From Streptomyces sp. CG1 (GTDB lineage: Bacteria > Actinomycetota > Actinomycetes > Streptomycetales > Streptomycetaceae), in the NCBI RefSeq assembly GCF_041080625.1, contig NZ_CP163518.1, positions 7,619,501-7,683,500 of the forward strand: a stretch of 64,000 bases of DNA, given 5' to 3'. The notes below the pieces were generated by a model. It saw only the letters and a program-made list of their open reading frames with translations. It did not search any database and was not told the DNA's origin. The position numbers were made by a program, and so were the translations under genes. This document shows positions 33,248 through 42,469 of the stretch, piece after piece; within the stretch, counting starts at the first letter, position 1, and each line of letters begins with the position of its first letter.

Positions 33248-34342
33248 TTGGGGAACAGCAGCGGCCCGCAGATCCCGGTCGTCGTACTCGCCGGATTCCT
33301 GGGCTCGGGGAAGACCACGCTCCTCAACCACCTCCTGCACCGCAGCGGAGGCAGCCGTATCGGGGCGATCGTCAACGACTTCGGGGCCATCGAGATCGAT
33401 GCCATGGCCGTCGCGGGCGCCCTCGGCGACTCGACCGTCTCGCTCGGCAACGGCTGCCTCTGCTGTGCCGTCGACGCGAGCGAGCTCGACCTCTACCTGG
33501 ACCGGCTCGCCGACCCGGACACCGGCATCGATGTGATCGTCATCGAGGCCAGCGGGCTTGCCGAACCGCAGGAACTCGTGCGGATGCTGCTGGCCAGCGA
33601 GCATCCGAGGGTCGTCTACGGCGGCCTCGTCGAGGTCGTGGACGCCGCCGAGTTCGACGACACCCGAGCCCGGCACCCCGAGATCGACCGGCATCTGGCC
33701 CTCGCCGACCTGGTGGTGGTCAACAAAATCGACCGGGCCACGGATGGTGACCGGGTGCTCGCTCTGGTGCGGTCCCTCGCGGACCGCGCCGCCGTCGTCC
33801 CCGCCACCTACGGCCGTATCGACCCGGAGTTCCTCTTCGACTGCCGGCCGAGCGAGGAGCGGATCGGGCAGCTGTCCTTCGACGACCTGCACGAGCACGG
33901 CGACGACGGCCACGACGACGACCATGCCGGTCATCTGCACACCGGCTACGACAGCCTGTCCTTCGCAGCCGACCTGCCGATGGAACCCCGCAGGCTGATG
34001 CGGTTCCTCGACAGCCGTCCGGAGGGGCTGTACCGGATCAAGGGATATGTCGACTTCGGCCCCCACGACACCGTCAACCGGTACGCCGTCCACGCCGTAG
34101 GCCCGTTCCTCCGCTTCTACCCCGAGCCCTGGCCGCCCGCCGGCGCCCGCCTCACCCAGCTCGTCCTGATCGGCTCCGGCATCGACACGAGCGCCCTCGG
34201 CAAGGAGCTGGAGGCGTGCAAGAACGACGCCCCGCACGCCGACGAGCACGGCATGTGGGGCGTCCTGCGCTACGTACCGGGCTCGGACGAAGCGGATCTG
34301 GAAGATCCGCCCGCCCGGAACCCGGAAGACCTGCCCGCCTAG
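33248..34342 (+). CDS. CobW/COG0523-family GTPase (metal chaperone-like)
   Basis: TTG 33248 is the start because GAGAGG (33235-33240) ends 7 nt upstream and the protein then begins just before the P-loop. The 364-residue protein has GFLGSGKTTLLNHLL (Walker A), IVNDFGAIEID, the CxCC metal motif GNGCLCCAV, EASGLAEP (G3-like) and NKID (base recognition). A His/Asp-rich stretch (HEHGDDGHDDDHAGHLHTG) and a C-terminal CobW_C domain follow. This family delivers zinc, cobalt or nickel to client enzymes using GTP. The His-rich loop and CxCC favour zinc or cobalt. It converges on parC: the two stop codons share the tetranucleotide CTAG. Confidence 0.9.
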   Translation: MGNSSGPQIPVVVLAGFLGSGKTTLLNHLLHRSGGSRIGAIVNDFGAIEIDAMAVAGALGDSTVSLGNGCLCCAVDASELDLYLDRLADPDTGIDVIVIEASGLAEPQELVRMLLASEHPRVVYGGLVEVVDAAEFDDTRARHPEIDRHLALADLVVVNKIDRATDGDRVLALVRSLADRAAVVPATYGRIDPEFLFDCRPSEERIGQLSFDDLHEHGDDGHDDDHAGHLHTGYDSLSFAADLPMEPRRLMRFLDSRPEGLYRIKGYVDFGPHDTVNRYAVHAVGPFLRFYPEPWPPAGARLTQLVLIGSGIDTSALGKELEACKNDAPHADEHGMWGVLRYVPGSDEADLEDPPARNPEDLPA

Positions 34343-36798
34343 ATCACCGGCCCCGCGACCACCGACACCGTCTTCGGCAGCGAGGTGCCGGAGCCGTCCC
34401 GGCGCGGGTCCAGCTCCGGCAGGTCCGCCGGGGCGCCGTTCTTCTGCGCCGCGAGTGCCGGAACCGGGCCCGCCCAGGCCAGCGCCAGGCAGTCCTCGCC
34501 CTTCAGGAACCGCTGGCAGCGCACGCCACCCGTGGCCCGGCCCTTGCGCGGGTACTGGTCGAACGGGGTCAGTTTGGCCGTCGTCTGCACCGAGTCGTCC
34601 AGCGTGCCGCGCGAGCCCGCCACCGTGAACACCACCGCGTCGGCCGCCGGATCGATGGCCGTGAACGAGATGACCTTCGCGCCCTCGCCGAGTTTGATGC
34701 CCGCCATACCGCCCGCCGGGCGGCCCTGCGGACGCACGATGGACGCCTGGAACCGCAGCAGTTGTGCGTCGTCGGTGATGAAGACCAGGTCCTCGTCGCC
34801 GGTGCGCAGCTCCACCGCGCCGACGATCCGGTCGCCCTCCTTGAGGCTGATGACCTCCAACTCGTCCTTGTTGGACGGGTAGTCGGGCACCACGCGCTTG
34901 ACGACACCCTGCTCGGTGCCGAGCGCGAGACCCGGGGACGACTCGTCCAGAGTGATCAGGCAGACCACCGTCTCGTCGTCCTCCAGGGAGACGAACTCCG
35001 CGAGCGGCGCGCCTCCCGAGAGGTTCGGCGCCGCCGTGGCCTCCGGCAGCTGGGGCAGGTCGACCACGTTGATCCGCAGCAGGCGGCCCGCCGAGGTCAC
35101 CGCGCCGATCTCGCCGCGCGCGGTCGCCGGGACCGCCGAGACGATCACGTCGTGCTTGACGCGCCTGGCGCCCGCCCGCTCCGGGAACGGTTCGCCGGTC
35201 GCCGTACGGGCCAGCAGACCCGTCGAGGACAGCAGCACCCGGCACGGGTCGTCGGCGACCTGCAGTGGCACGGTGGCCACCGGCGCGCCCGCGGACTCCA
35301 GCAGGACCGTACGCCGGTCGGTGCCGAACTTCTTGGCCACGGCGGCCAGTTCGGCCGAGACCAGCTTGCGCAGCTCCGCGTCGGAGTCCAGGATCCGGGT
35401 CAGCTCCTCGATCTCCGCCGTGAGCTTGGCCTTCTCCGCCTCCAGCTCGATGCGGTCGTACTTGGTGAGCCGGCGCAGCGGCGTGTCGAGGATGTACTGC
35501 GTCTGCACGTCGCTCAGCGAGAAGCGCTCCATCAGGCGCTCCTTGGCCTGCGCGGAGTTCTCGCTGGACCGGATCAGCCGGATGACCTCGTCGATGTCGA
35601 CCAGCGCGGTAAGCAGACCCTCGACCAGGTGCAGCCGGTCGCGGCGCTTGCCGCGGCGGAACTCGCTGCGCCGCCGGACGACGTCGAAGCGGTGGTCGAG
35701 GTAGACCTCCAGCAGTTCCTTCAGGCCCAGCGTGAGCGGCTGGCCGTCCACCAGCGCCACGTTGTTGACGCCGAAGGACTCCTCCAAAGGGGTCAGCTTG
35801 TAGAGCTGCTCCAGGATCGCCTCCGGCACGAAGCCGTTCTTGACCTCGATGACCAGGCGCAGGCCGTGTTCGCGGTCGGTGAGGTCCTTGACGTCGGCGA
35901 TCCCCTGGACCTTCTTCGCGTTGACCAGGTCCTTGATCTTCGCGATGACCTTCTCGGGGCCGACCGTGAAGGGAAGTTCGGTGATGACCAGGCCCTTGCG
36001 GCGGGCCGTCACCGTCTCCACCGACACCGTGGCCCGGATCTTGAAGGTGCCGCGGCCCGTCGCGTACGCGTCCCGGATGCCGTCCAGGCCGACGATCCGG
36101 CCGCCGGTGGGCAGGTCAGGGCCCGGGACGTGCTTCATCAGCGCGTCCAGATCCGCGTTCGGATACCGGATCAGGTGGCGGGCGGCCGCGATCACCTCGC
36201 CGAGGTTGTGCGGCGGCATGTTCGTCGCCATACCCACCGCGATGCCCGAGGAGCCGTTCACCAGCAGGTTCGGGAAGGCGGCGGGCAGTGCCGCCGGCTC
36301 TTGCTCCTGGCCGTCGTAGTTGGGCGCGAAGTCGACCGTGTCCTCGTCGATGGACTCGGTCATCAGGCTCGTCGCCTCGGCCATCCGGCACTCGGTGTAC
36401 CGCATGGCGGCCGGCGGGTCGTCGTTGCCCAACGAGCCGAAGTTGCCGTGGCCGTCGACCAGCGGCACGCGCATGGAGAACGGCTGGGCCATGCGCACCA
36501 GGGCGTCGTAGATCGACGCGTCGCCGTGCGGGTGCAGCTTGCCCATGACCTCGCCGACGACACGCGCGCACTTCACATAGGCGCGGTCCGGGCGGACACC
36601 CATCTCGTTCATCTGGTAGACGATCCGGCGGTGCACCGGCTTGAGGCCGTCACGGGCGTCCGGCAGGGCGCGCGAGTAGATGACCGAGTACGCGTACTCG
36701 AGGTAGGAGCCACGCATCTCGTCCACGACGTCGATATCGAGGATCTTCTCCTCGTAGGAATCGTCGGGCGGCGGGGTCTTCGTGCTGCGGCGGGCCAT
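34339..36798 (-). CDS. parC: DNA topoisomerase IV subunit A
   Basis: ATG 36798 is chosen for AAGGAG 9 nt upstream; an in-frame start at 36870 lies in non-conserved sequence. The 819-residue protein has the type IIA cleavage domain: [39 protein letters not shown] and the catalytic Tyr in [11 protein letters not shown] long coiled-coil gate ([20 protein letters not shown]) and a C-terminal beta-propeller of GyrA-type repeats follow. A GyrA box (QRRGGKG) is absent, which supports ParC over GyrA. With ParE (16185-18308) it forms topoisomerase IV. The promoter should lie in the divergent spacer to 37059. Confidence 0.93.
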   Translation of the reverse strand: MARRSTKTPPPDDSYEEKILDIDVVDEMRGSYLEYAYSVIYSRALPDARDGLKPVHRRIVYQMNEMGVRPDRAYVKCARVVGEVMGKLHPHGDASIYDALVRMAQPFSMRVPLVDGHGNFGSLGNDDPPAAMRYTECRMAEATSLMTESIDEDTVDFAPNYDGQEQEPAALPAAFPNLLVNGSSGIAVGMATNMPPHNLGEVIAAARHLIRYPNADLDALMKHVPGPDLPTGGRIVGLDGIRDAYATGRGTFKIRATVSVETVTARRKGLVITELPFTVGPEKVIAKIKDLVNAKKVQGIADVKDLTDREHGLRLVIEVKNGFVPEAILEQLYKLTPLEESFGVNNVALVDGQPLTLGLKELLEVYLDHRFDVVRRRSEFRRGKRRDRLHLVEGLLTALVDIDEVIRLIRSSENSAQAKERLMERFSLSDVQTQYILDTPLRRLTKYDRIELEAEKAKLTAEIEELTRILDSDAELRKLVSAELAAVAKKFGTDRRTVLLESAGAPVATVPLQVADDPCRVLLSSTGLLARTATGEPFPERAGARRVKHDVIVSAVPATARGEIGAVTSAGRLLRINVVDLPQLPEATAAPNLSGGAPLAEFVSLEDDETVVCLITLDESSPGLALGTEQGVVKRVVPDYPSNKDELEVISLKEGDRIVGAVELRTGDEDLVFITDDAQLLRFQASIVRPQGRPAGGMAGIKLGEGAKVISFTAIDPAADAVVFTVAGSRGTLDDSVQTTAKLTPFDQYPRKGRATGGVRCQRFLKGEDCLALAWAGPVPALAAQKNGAPADLPELDPRRDGSGTSLPKTVSVVAGPVI

Positions 36799-37059
36799 CG
36801 CTGCCGGCTCCTTGCTACTGAAGCGTTTGATGGATCTGACGCGGACCATTGTGGACCGAGGCACTGACAACCCGCGCCGCGACCCGGTCCCGGCGGGCTC
36901 CCCGGCACCGCCGGGCGGGTTCGGGGCAGGCTACGGGATCCGCTGTGGGCGTACGTCCCGCGGGAACTTCGCCGAGGCCCCCCGCACGTTGCATACAGTG
37001 GCAGGAACGGCAGGAAAACCGCGGTTTGCACAACCGCCTCCGCTCGCGAAGGGACGTAC

Positions 37060-38463
37060 ATGCCCATGGGTCACACGACCACAGCCGAGGCAGGCTCCGG
37101 GGGCCTGACAGCGACCGAGCACCGCCTGGCCAACGGTCTGCGCGTGGTGCTCTCCGAGGACCACCTGACCCCGGTGGCGGCGGTCTGCCTCTGGTACGAC
37201 GTCGGCTCCCGCCATGAAGTCAAGGGACGTACCGGCCTGGCTCACCTTTTCGAGCACTTGATGTTCCAGGGCTCCGCGCAGGTCAAGGGCAACGGCCACT
37301 TCGAGCTGGTGCAGGGCGCCGGCGGCTCGCTCAACGGCACCACCAGCTTCGAGCGCACCAACTACTTCGAGACCATGCCCACCCACCAGCTGGAGCTCGC
37401 CCTCTGGCTGGAGGCGGACCGCATGGGCTCGCTGCTGGCCGCCCTGGACGACGAGTCCATGGAGAACCAGCGGGACGTCGTCAAGAACGAACGCCGCCAG
37501 CGCTACGACAACGTCCCCTACGGCACCGCCTTCGAGAAGCTGACCGCCCTGTCGTACCCGGAGGGCCACCCCTACCACCACACGCCGATCGGCTCGATGG
37601 CGGACCTGGACGCGGCCACCCTGGAGGACGCCCGCCGGTTCTTCCGCACCTACTACGCGCCGAACAACGCGGTGCTCTCCGTGGTCGGCGACATCGACCC
37701 CGTGCAGACCCTCGCCTGGATCGAGAAGTACTTCGGGTCGATCGCGTCCCACGACGGCAAGCCCGAGCCGCGCGACGGCTCGCTGCCGGAGGTCATCGGC
37801 GAGCAGAAGCGCGAGGTCGTCGTCGAGGAGGTCCCGGCGCGCGCGCTGATGGCCGCCTACCGGCTCCCGCAGGACGGCACGCGCGCGTGCGACGCGGCCG
37901 ACCTGGCCCTGACCGTCCTCGGCGGCGGCGAGTCCTCCCGGCTGTACAACCGGCTGGTGCGCCGCGACCGCACGGCCGTCGCGGCCGGCTTCGGACTGCT
38001 GCGCCTCGCCGGTGCGCCCTCGATGGGGTGGCTGGACGTGAAGACCTCCGGTGACGTCGAGGTGCCGGTCATCGAGACGGCCATCGACGAGGAGCTGGCC
38101 CGGTTCGCAGAGGAGGGCCCCACACCCGAGGAAATGGAGCGCGCCCAGGCCCAGTTGGAGCGCGAGTGGCTGGACCGGCTCGGCACGGTCGCCGGCCGCG
38201 CCGACGAACTGTGCCGGTTCGCCGTCCTGTTCGGCGACCCGCAGCTCGCCCTGACCGCCGTCAAGCGCGTCCTGGAGGTCACCCCCGAGGAGGTCCAGGA
38301 GGTCGCCAAGGCCCGCCTGCGCCCCGACAACCGCGCGGTCCTCGTCTACGAGCCGCTGTCCGCCGATTCCGCCGAGCACACCGAGGAGGCGGGGCGCGGT
38401 GAGGACCCGGAGCAGGAAGCGACCGTAGAGGCCGGAAACGAGAACGAGGAGACGGCCAAGTGA
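37060..38463 (+). CDS. M16 family zinc metallopeptidase, catalytic subunit
   Basis: The 467-residue protein begins 6 nt after AAGGGA. The M16 zinc motif HxxEH is present as HLFEHLMF about residue 65, with the downstream Glu region ENQRDVVKNERRQR. A second, degenerate M16 domain fills the C-terminal half and the last 35 residues are Glu-rich. M16 enzymes cleave peptides inside a two-domain clamshell. It overlaps the next M16 gene by 4 nt, and that protein lacks the zinc motif, so the two should form the active/inactive heterodimer known for bacterial and mitochondrial processing peptidase relatives. Confidence 0.92.
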   Translation: MPMGHTTTAEAGSGGLTATEHRLANGLRVVLSEDHLTPVAAVCLWYDVGSRHEVKGRTGLAHLFEHLMFQGSAQVKGNGHFELVQGAGGSLNGTTSFERTNYFETMPTHQLELALWLEADRMGSLLAALDDESMENQRDVVKNERRQRYDNVPYGTAFEKLTALSYPEGHPYHHTPIGSMADLDAATLEDARRFFRTYYAPNNAVLSVVGDIDPVQTLAWIEKYFGSIASHDGKPEPRDGSLPEVIGEQKREVVVEEVPARALMAAYRLPQDGTRACDAADLALTVLGGGESSRLYNRLVRRDRTAVAAGFGLLRLAGAPSMGWLDVKTSGDVEVPVIETAIDEELARFAEEGPTPEEMERAQAQLEREWLDRLGTVAGRADELCRFAVLFGDPQLALTAVKRVLEVTPEEVQEVAKARLRPDNRAVLVYEPLSADSAEHTEEAGRGEDPEQEATVEAGNENEETAK

Positions 38464-39848
38464 CCGAGCTCGCCACCATGGACTTCCACCCCCAGCCGCA
38501 GCCCGGCGAGGCCAGGCCGTGGGCGTTCCCGGCCCCCGAGCGCACCGCGCTCGACAACGGCCTGACGGTGCTGCGCTGCCACCGCCCCGGCCAGCAGGTC
38601 GTCGCCGTCGAGGTGCTGCTGGACGCGCCCCTGGACGCCGAGCCGGCCGGTCTGGACGGCGTCGGCACGATCATGGCGCGGGCCTTCTCCGAGGGCACCG
38701 ACAAGCACTCCGCCGAGGAGTTCGCCGCCGAGCTGGAGCGCGCGGGCGCCACGCTGGACTCGCACGCCGACCACCCCGGTGTCCGGCTCAGCCTGGAGGT
38801 CCCGGCCTCCCGCCTGGCCAAGGGCCTCGGCCTGCTCGCCGACGCCCTGCGCGCGCCCGCGTTCGCCGAGAGCGAGGTCGAGCGGCTGGTCCGCAACCGC
38901 CTGGACGAGATCCCGCACGAGCTGGCGAACCCCTCCCGCCGCGCCGCCAAGGAACTCTCCAAGGAGCTGTTCCCGGCGACCTCGCGCATGTCCCGCCCGC
39001 GCCAGGGCACCGAGGACACGGTCGAGAAGATCGACGCCACCGCCGTACGTGCCTTCTACGACCGGCATGTACGCCCCGCCACGGGCACCGCGGTCGTGGT
39101 CGGCGACCTCACCGGGATCGACCTGGACGCCCTGCTCGGCGACACCCTGGGCGCCTGGACCGGCACCCCGGGCGAGCCGCGGCCCGTGCCGCCGGTGACC
39201 GCCGACGACACCGGGCGCGTGGTCATCGTGGACCGTCCCGGCGCGGTCCAGACGCAGCTGCTCATCGGCCGTGTCGGCCCCGACCGGCACGACCGCGTGT
39301 GGCCCGCCCAGGTGCTCGGCACCTACTGCCTCGGCGGCACCCTCACCTCCCGCCTGGACCGCGTCCTGCGCGAGGAGAAGGGCTACACCTACGGTGTGCG
39401 GGCGTTCGGGCAGGTCCTCCGCTCCGCCCCGGACAGCACCGGCGCCTCGATGCTCGCGATCAGCGGCTCTGTGGACACCCTCAACACCGGCCCGGCGCTG
39501 GACGACCTGTGGAAGGTGCTGCGCACCCTCGCCGCGGACGGCCTGACCGACGCCGAGCGGGACGTGGCCGTGCAGAACCTCGTCGGGGTGGCGCCGCTGA
39601 AGTACGAGACCGCGGCGGCCGTCGCGAGCACGCTGGCCGACCAGGTCGAGCAGCACCTGCCCGACGACTTCCAGGCGACGCTGTATCAGCAGCTGGCGGC
39701 GACGGGCACGGTGGAGGCCACGGCGGCCGTCGTGAACGCCTTCCCGGTGGACCGGCTGGTGACCGTCCTCGTCGGTGACGCCGCCCAGATCAAGGCGCCG
39801 GTGGAGGCGCTCGGCATCGGCGAAGTGACCGTGGTGGCGGCCGAGTAA
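38460..39848 (+). CDS. M16 family peptidase-like protein, non-catalytic partner
   Basis: This 462-residue M16 homologue starts at a GTG overlapping the upstream stop (GTGA). Where the zinc motif should be it has GTIMARAFSEGTDKHSAEEF, so HxxEH is lost. The fold markers remain: VLREEKGYTYGVRAFGQV and the R/Y pair, the substrate-binding element of M16 partner subunits. It is thus the expected non-catalytic half of a heterodimer with the protein encoded just upstream. A strong terminator follows. Confidence 0.9.
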   Translation: MTELATMDFHPQPQPGEARPWAFPAPERTALDNGLTVLRCHRPGQQVVAVEVLLDAPLDAEPAGLDGVGTIMARAFSEGTDKHSAEEFAAELERAGATLDSHADHPGVRLSLEVPASRLAKGLGLLADALRAPAFAESEVERLVRNRLDEIPHELANPSRRAAKELSKELFPATSRMSRPRQGTEDTVEKIDATAVRAFYDRHVRPATGTAVVVGDLTGIDLDALLGDTLGAWTGTPGEPRPVPPVTADDTGRVVIVDRPGAVQTQLLIGRVGPDRHDRVWPAQVLGTYCLGGTLTSRLDRVLREEKGYTYGVRAFGQVLRSAPDSTGASMLAISGSVDTLNTGPALDDLWKVLRTLAADGLTDAERDVAVQNLVGVAPLKYETAAAVASTLADQVEQHLPDDFQATLYQQLAATGTVEATAAVVNAFPVDRLVTVLVGDAAQIKAPVEALGIGEVTVVAAE

Positions 39849-39862
39849 CGGCACGCACGCGT

Positions 39863-39896
39863 GGGGCCCTGACGACCTACGGGTTGTCAGGGCCCC
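39863..39896 (+). terminator. Terminator after the M16 pair
   Basis: GGGGCCCTGAC (39863-39873) pairs perfectly with GTCAGGGCCCC (39886-39896), followed by TGTTGTT. Confidence 0.85.
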
Positions 39897-40062
39897 TGTT
39901 GTTCCACTCCCTTCCCCAGATGCCCGATTTGCTCCGGAGGTTGCCTGTCTGACCTGTGGGATGCGCTACAAAAACCCGGATCGGTTTGGGATTGGAAAGC
40001 GGGCTTCCGTAGCGTCGACCGGGCTGTTCGCCAGGCAGTACGCCGCATCCGCGGCACCGGAC

Positions 40063-40218
40063 AGCCATCGCCGAGTCCCCGTACGGCGCGAGCCAGGGGA
40101 GCCGGGGACCCACCGTCCCTGGGGTGAATCGGGCGCCCGCGCGGCAGCGAGGGGGCCCGTAGGAGACCTTCCTGCTCCGAACCCGTCAGCTAACCCGGTA
40201 GGCGAGAGGGAAGGAAAG
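40063..40218 (+). promoter_or_regulatory. c-di-AMP riboswitch (ydaO/yuaA type)
   Basis: The leader of the M23 peptidase gene carries the conserved blocks of ydaO riboswitches in order: ATCGCCGAGTCC (40068-40079), AGCCAGGGGAGCCGGGGACC (40091-40110), GGGGTGAATCGGGCGCC (40121-40137), GCAGCGAGGGGGCCC, TGCTCCGAACCCGTCAGCTA (40172-40191) and ACCCGGTAGGCG (40193-40204), ending in GAGAGGGAAGGA. Known Streptomyces examples lie upstream of Rpf and other cell-wall hydrolase genes; c-di-AMP binding turns the downstream gene off. Exact ends are approximate. Confidence 0.9.
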
Positions 40219-40231
40219 GACCAGCCACTTC

Positions 40232-40975
40232 ATGGCGTTCATGTGCGCCACCGGGAAGCATCGCAAGCCCGGCCGGGTCAAGCGCACCACCGCTCAGGCG
40301 GCCGGCATCGCGGCCCTCACGACCACCGGTGTCATCGGCACCCTCGCGGCCGCCCCGGCGTCCGCCGCCCAGAACTCCGTCGAGCAGACCGGCCTCACCC
40401 CGGTGATCACCGTCGGCGACGACATCGCCGAGCACATCGACGCGCAGGCCACCGCCCAGAAGCAGGCGGCCGAGCGGAAGGCGGCCGCGGCCAAGGCGGC
40501 GGAGAAGGCCAAGCAGGAGCGCGAGGCCAAGGCCCGCGCCGCCCGCGAGGCCGAGCGCGAGCGGCTGAACGCGTTCGTCGCCCCGATAACCGACTCCTAC
40601 GTCTCCACGGGCTACAAGGCCAGCAGTTCCCTGTGGTCCTCCGGCTCGCACACCGGCATCGACTTCCACGCGGCGACCGGCACGCCGGTCCACGCGGTCG
40701 GCTCCGGCACCGTGGTCTCCACCGGCTGGGGCGGGGCGTACGGCAACCAGATCGTGATCCGGATGGCCGACGGCATGTACACCCAGTACGGCCATCTGTC
40801 GTCCATCGGCGTCTCGGCCGGCCAGCAGGTCACCCCCGGCCAGCAGATCGCCCTGTCCGGCGCCACCGGCAACGTCACCGGCCCGCACCTCCACTTCGAG
40901 GCCCGTACGAGCCCCGACTACGGCTCGGACGTCGACCCCGTCGCCTACCTCCGCGAGCACGGCGTGAACGTCTGA
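40232..40975 (+). CDS. Secreted M23 family peptidase (cell-wall hydrolase)
   Basis: A 247-residue exported protein. The signal peptide covers about residues 15-46 (IAALTTTGVIGTLAAAPASA then AQN). An Ala/Lys/Glu-rich coiled coil follows (about 70-112; AAERKAAAAKAAEKAKQERE), then a C-terminal M23 (LytM) domain with zinc ligands in SGSHTGIDFHA (H...D) and GPHLHFEAR (HxH). It should cut peptidoglycan cross-bridges. The gene is controlled by the c-di-AMP riboswitch in its leader, in line with the control of wall hydrolases during growth and germination. AAAGGA lies 12 nt before the ATG, inside or next to the riboswitch expression platform. Confidence 0.93.
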   Translation: MAFMCATGKHRKPGRVKRTTAQAAGIAALTTTGVIGTLAAAPASAAQNSVEQTGLTPVITVGDDIAEHIDAQATAQKQAAERKAAAAKAAEKAKQEREAKARAAREAERERLNAFVAPITDSYVSTGYKASSSLWSSGSHTGIDFHAATGTPVHAVGSGTVVSTGWGGAYGNQIVIRMADGMYTQYGHLSSIGVSAGQQVTPGQQIALSGATGNVTGPHLHFEARTSPDYGSDVDPVAYLREHGVNV

Positions 40976-40997
40976 CCCTCCGCCCACGCGCTATCAC

Positions 40998-41034
40998 GGC
41001 CCCGGCTCACCGAGCCGGGGCTTTCGCCGTTTTG
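40998..41034 (+). terminator. Terminator after the M23 gene
   Basis: CCCCGGCTC (41000-41008) and GAGCCGGGG (41012-41020) form a 9-bp stem with a 3-nt loop, followed by CTTTCGCCGTTTT. Confidence 0.88.
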
Positions 41035-41173
41035 CGCGGTGCGGGCCGTACTCGCTGACCAAAAAATATCCATGGAATCCGACCCGACGTCGGAAATTCC
41101 GGCCCATTGGAATAGAGTCACGGAACACGCGTCCATCGTCGACGTTTCACGGGGATTAAGGCGGAGGTCGGTC

Positions 41174-41860
41174 ATGCGTATTCCGGCGCACTCGGTGTGC
41201 ACGGCGATCCGGGACGACATCGTCGCCGGTGTCCACGCGCGCGGCGGCCGCCTCACCGAGGAAGTCCTGGCCCGCCGCTACGGCGTCTCGCGCGTCCCCG
41301 TCCGTGAGGCCCTGCGCACCCTGGAGGCCGAGGGCTTCGTGGTGACCCGCCGGCACGCCGGCGCGTGCGTGGCCGAGCCGACCGAGCAGGAGGCCGCAGA
41401 CCTGCTGGACATGCGCATGCTCCTCGAGCCGCTCGGGGCCGCCCGGGCCGCACAGCGGCGCACCGAGGCCCATCTGAAGGTGCTGCGCGGCCTGGTCAGG
41501 CTGGGTCAGGAGCGGGCCAGACGGGGGCACAGCGAGGATCTGCGCTCACTCGGCGGCTGGTTCCACGAGACGCTCGCCCAGGCCTCCTGCAGTCCCTCAC
41601 TGACCGCGATGCTCACCCAGCTGCGCCACAAGATCGCCTGGATGTACACGGTGGAGGCGTCGCCGAGCCCGGTGGAGTCCTGGGCGGAGCACGGTGCCAT
41701 CGTCGACGCGGTGGCGCGCGGCGACGGCGAGCGCGCGCGGGCGGTCACGGCACTGCACACCGAGCGCGCGACGGGCGCGCACCGGCTGCGATTTCCCGGG
41801 GGCACAGGGCGTGTGAGGACTTCGCAACACGCCGTAAACATGTCGGGCCTTCGTCATTAA
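41174..41860 (+). CDS. GntR/FadR-family transcriptional regulator
   Basis: ATG 41174 is chosen because GCGGAGG (41161-41167) ends 6 nt upstream; the frame is open further upstream without a better signal. The 228-residue protein has the GntR winged helix (RIPAHSVCTAIRDDIVAGVH, LARRYGVSRVPVREALRTLE) and an FCD-type helical effector domain (RMLLEPLGAARAAQRR, WFHETLAQASCSPSLTAM, WAEHGAIVDAVARGD). The metal-binding His residues of FCD domains appear in GWFHETL and WAEHGAI. Ligand and targets unknown; it converges on ptsH. Confidence 0.88.
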   Translation: MRIPAHSVCTAIRDDIVAGVHARGGRLTEEVLARRYGVSRVPVREALRTLEAEGFVVTRRHAGACVAEPTEQEAADLLDMRMLLEPLGAARAAQRRTEAHLKVLRGLVRLGQERARRGHSEDLRSLGGWFHETLAQASCSPSLTAMLTQLRHKIAWMYTVEASPSPVESWAEHGAIVDAVARGDGERARAVTALHTERATGAHRLRFPGGTGRVRTSQHAVNMSGLRH

Positions 41861-41951
41861 CACGGGCGCCGTATACAAAGAAGCGGAGTTATTCGGCGCG
41901 GTGTATTTCCCGTTGCCCTAATTCTCGTGTGCGCGCAATGGGCTCGGAAAC

Positions 41952-41992
41952 GCCGGAACCGCGCCGCCCGAAAAGGGCGACGCGGCTCCGGC
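41952..41992. terminator. Bidirectional terminator between GntR and ptsH genes
   Basis: Arms GCCGGA-A-CCGCG-C-CGCCC and GGGCG-A-CGCGG-C-TCCGGC pair around GAAAA, a long near-perfect hairpin between the convergent genes. Confidence 0.75.
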
Positions 41993-42010
41993 ATATTGGC
42001 GCGCCGGCGC

Positions 42011-42292
42011 TCAGACCGTCTCGGGCAGTTCCTCGAGGCCCTCGGCGACCAGCTTCGCCAGACGGTCCAGGGCGACGTCCGCGCCCTCGGCGTCGGAGGC
42101 GAGGACGATCTCCTCGCCACCCTGGGCGCCCAGGCTCAGGACGGCCAGCATGGAGGCCGCGTTGACGGGGTTGCCGTCGGCCTTGGCGATCGTCACCGGG
42201 ACGCCTGCGGCCGTGGCGGCTCGGACGAAGATGGAGGCGGGACGGGCGTGGAGGCCCTCGGCCCAGCCGACGTTGACGCGGCGCTCAGCCAT
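42011..42292 (-). CDS. ptsH: Phosphocarrier protein HPr of the sugar phosphotransferase system
   Basis: The 93-residue protein matches HPr along its length: GWAEGLHARPASIFVRAA contains the phosphorylated His (His-15 equivalent, in GLHARPAS), and NAASMLAVLSLGAQGGEEI spans the regulatory-serine region. HPr carries phosphate from enzyme I to the sugar-specific EIIA proteins. In S. coelicolor the N-acetylglucosamine PTS depends on HPr and is repressed by DasR. A near-consensus DasR site lies 25 bp upstream of the start, supporting the same control here. GAAGGGC lies upstream of the ATG. Confidence 0.96.
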   Translation of the reverse strand: MAERRVNVGWAEGLHARPASIFVRAATAAGVPVTIAKADGNPVNAASMLAVLSLGAQGGEEIVLASDAEGADVALDRLAKLVAEGLEELPETV

Positions 42293-42316
42293 GTGTTGCT
42301 GCCCTTCAGTCTTCAG

Positions 42317-42332
42317 GGTTGTCTAGACCAGT
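42317..42332 (-). promoter_or_regulatory. DasR-responsive element (dre) at ptsH
   Basis: The minus strand reads ACTGGTCTAGACAACC, identical over its first 12 bases to the dre consensus ACTGGTCTAGACCACT. It lies 25-40 nt upstream of the ptsH ATG. DasR releases such sites when glucosamine-6-phosphate accumulates. Confidence 0.75.
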
Positions 42333-42469
42333 TTCCCATATCGTGAAGCATGCCCGGATCGGACCTTCGTCCTGTCCCGGTGTGTCGTCGGACCGCGGCC
42401 TCGGCCCGACTTCCGTCCTCCACAGACTGCCCCGCGCCGTTGTCGGACGCGAGCCGTACTCTGGGGCCC

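Noticed and set aside
34216..36867. 883-codon plus-strand frame opposite parC
   Set aside because: Antisense shadow; parC has all topoisomerase motifs on the other strand.
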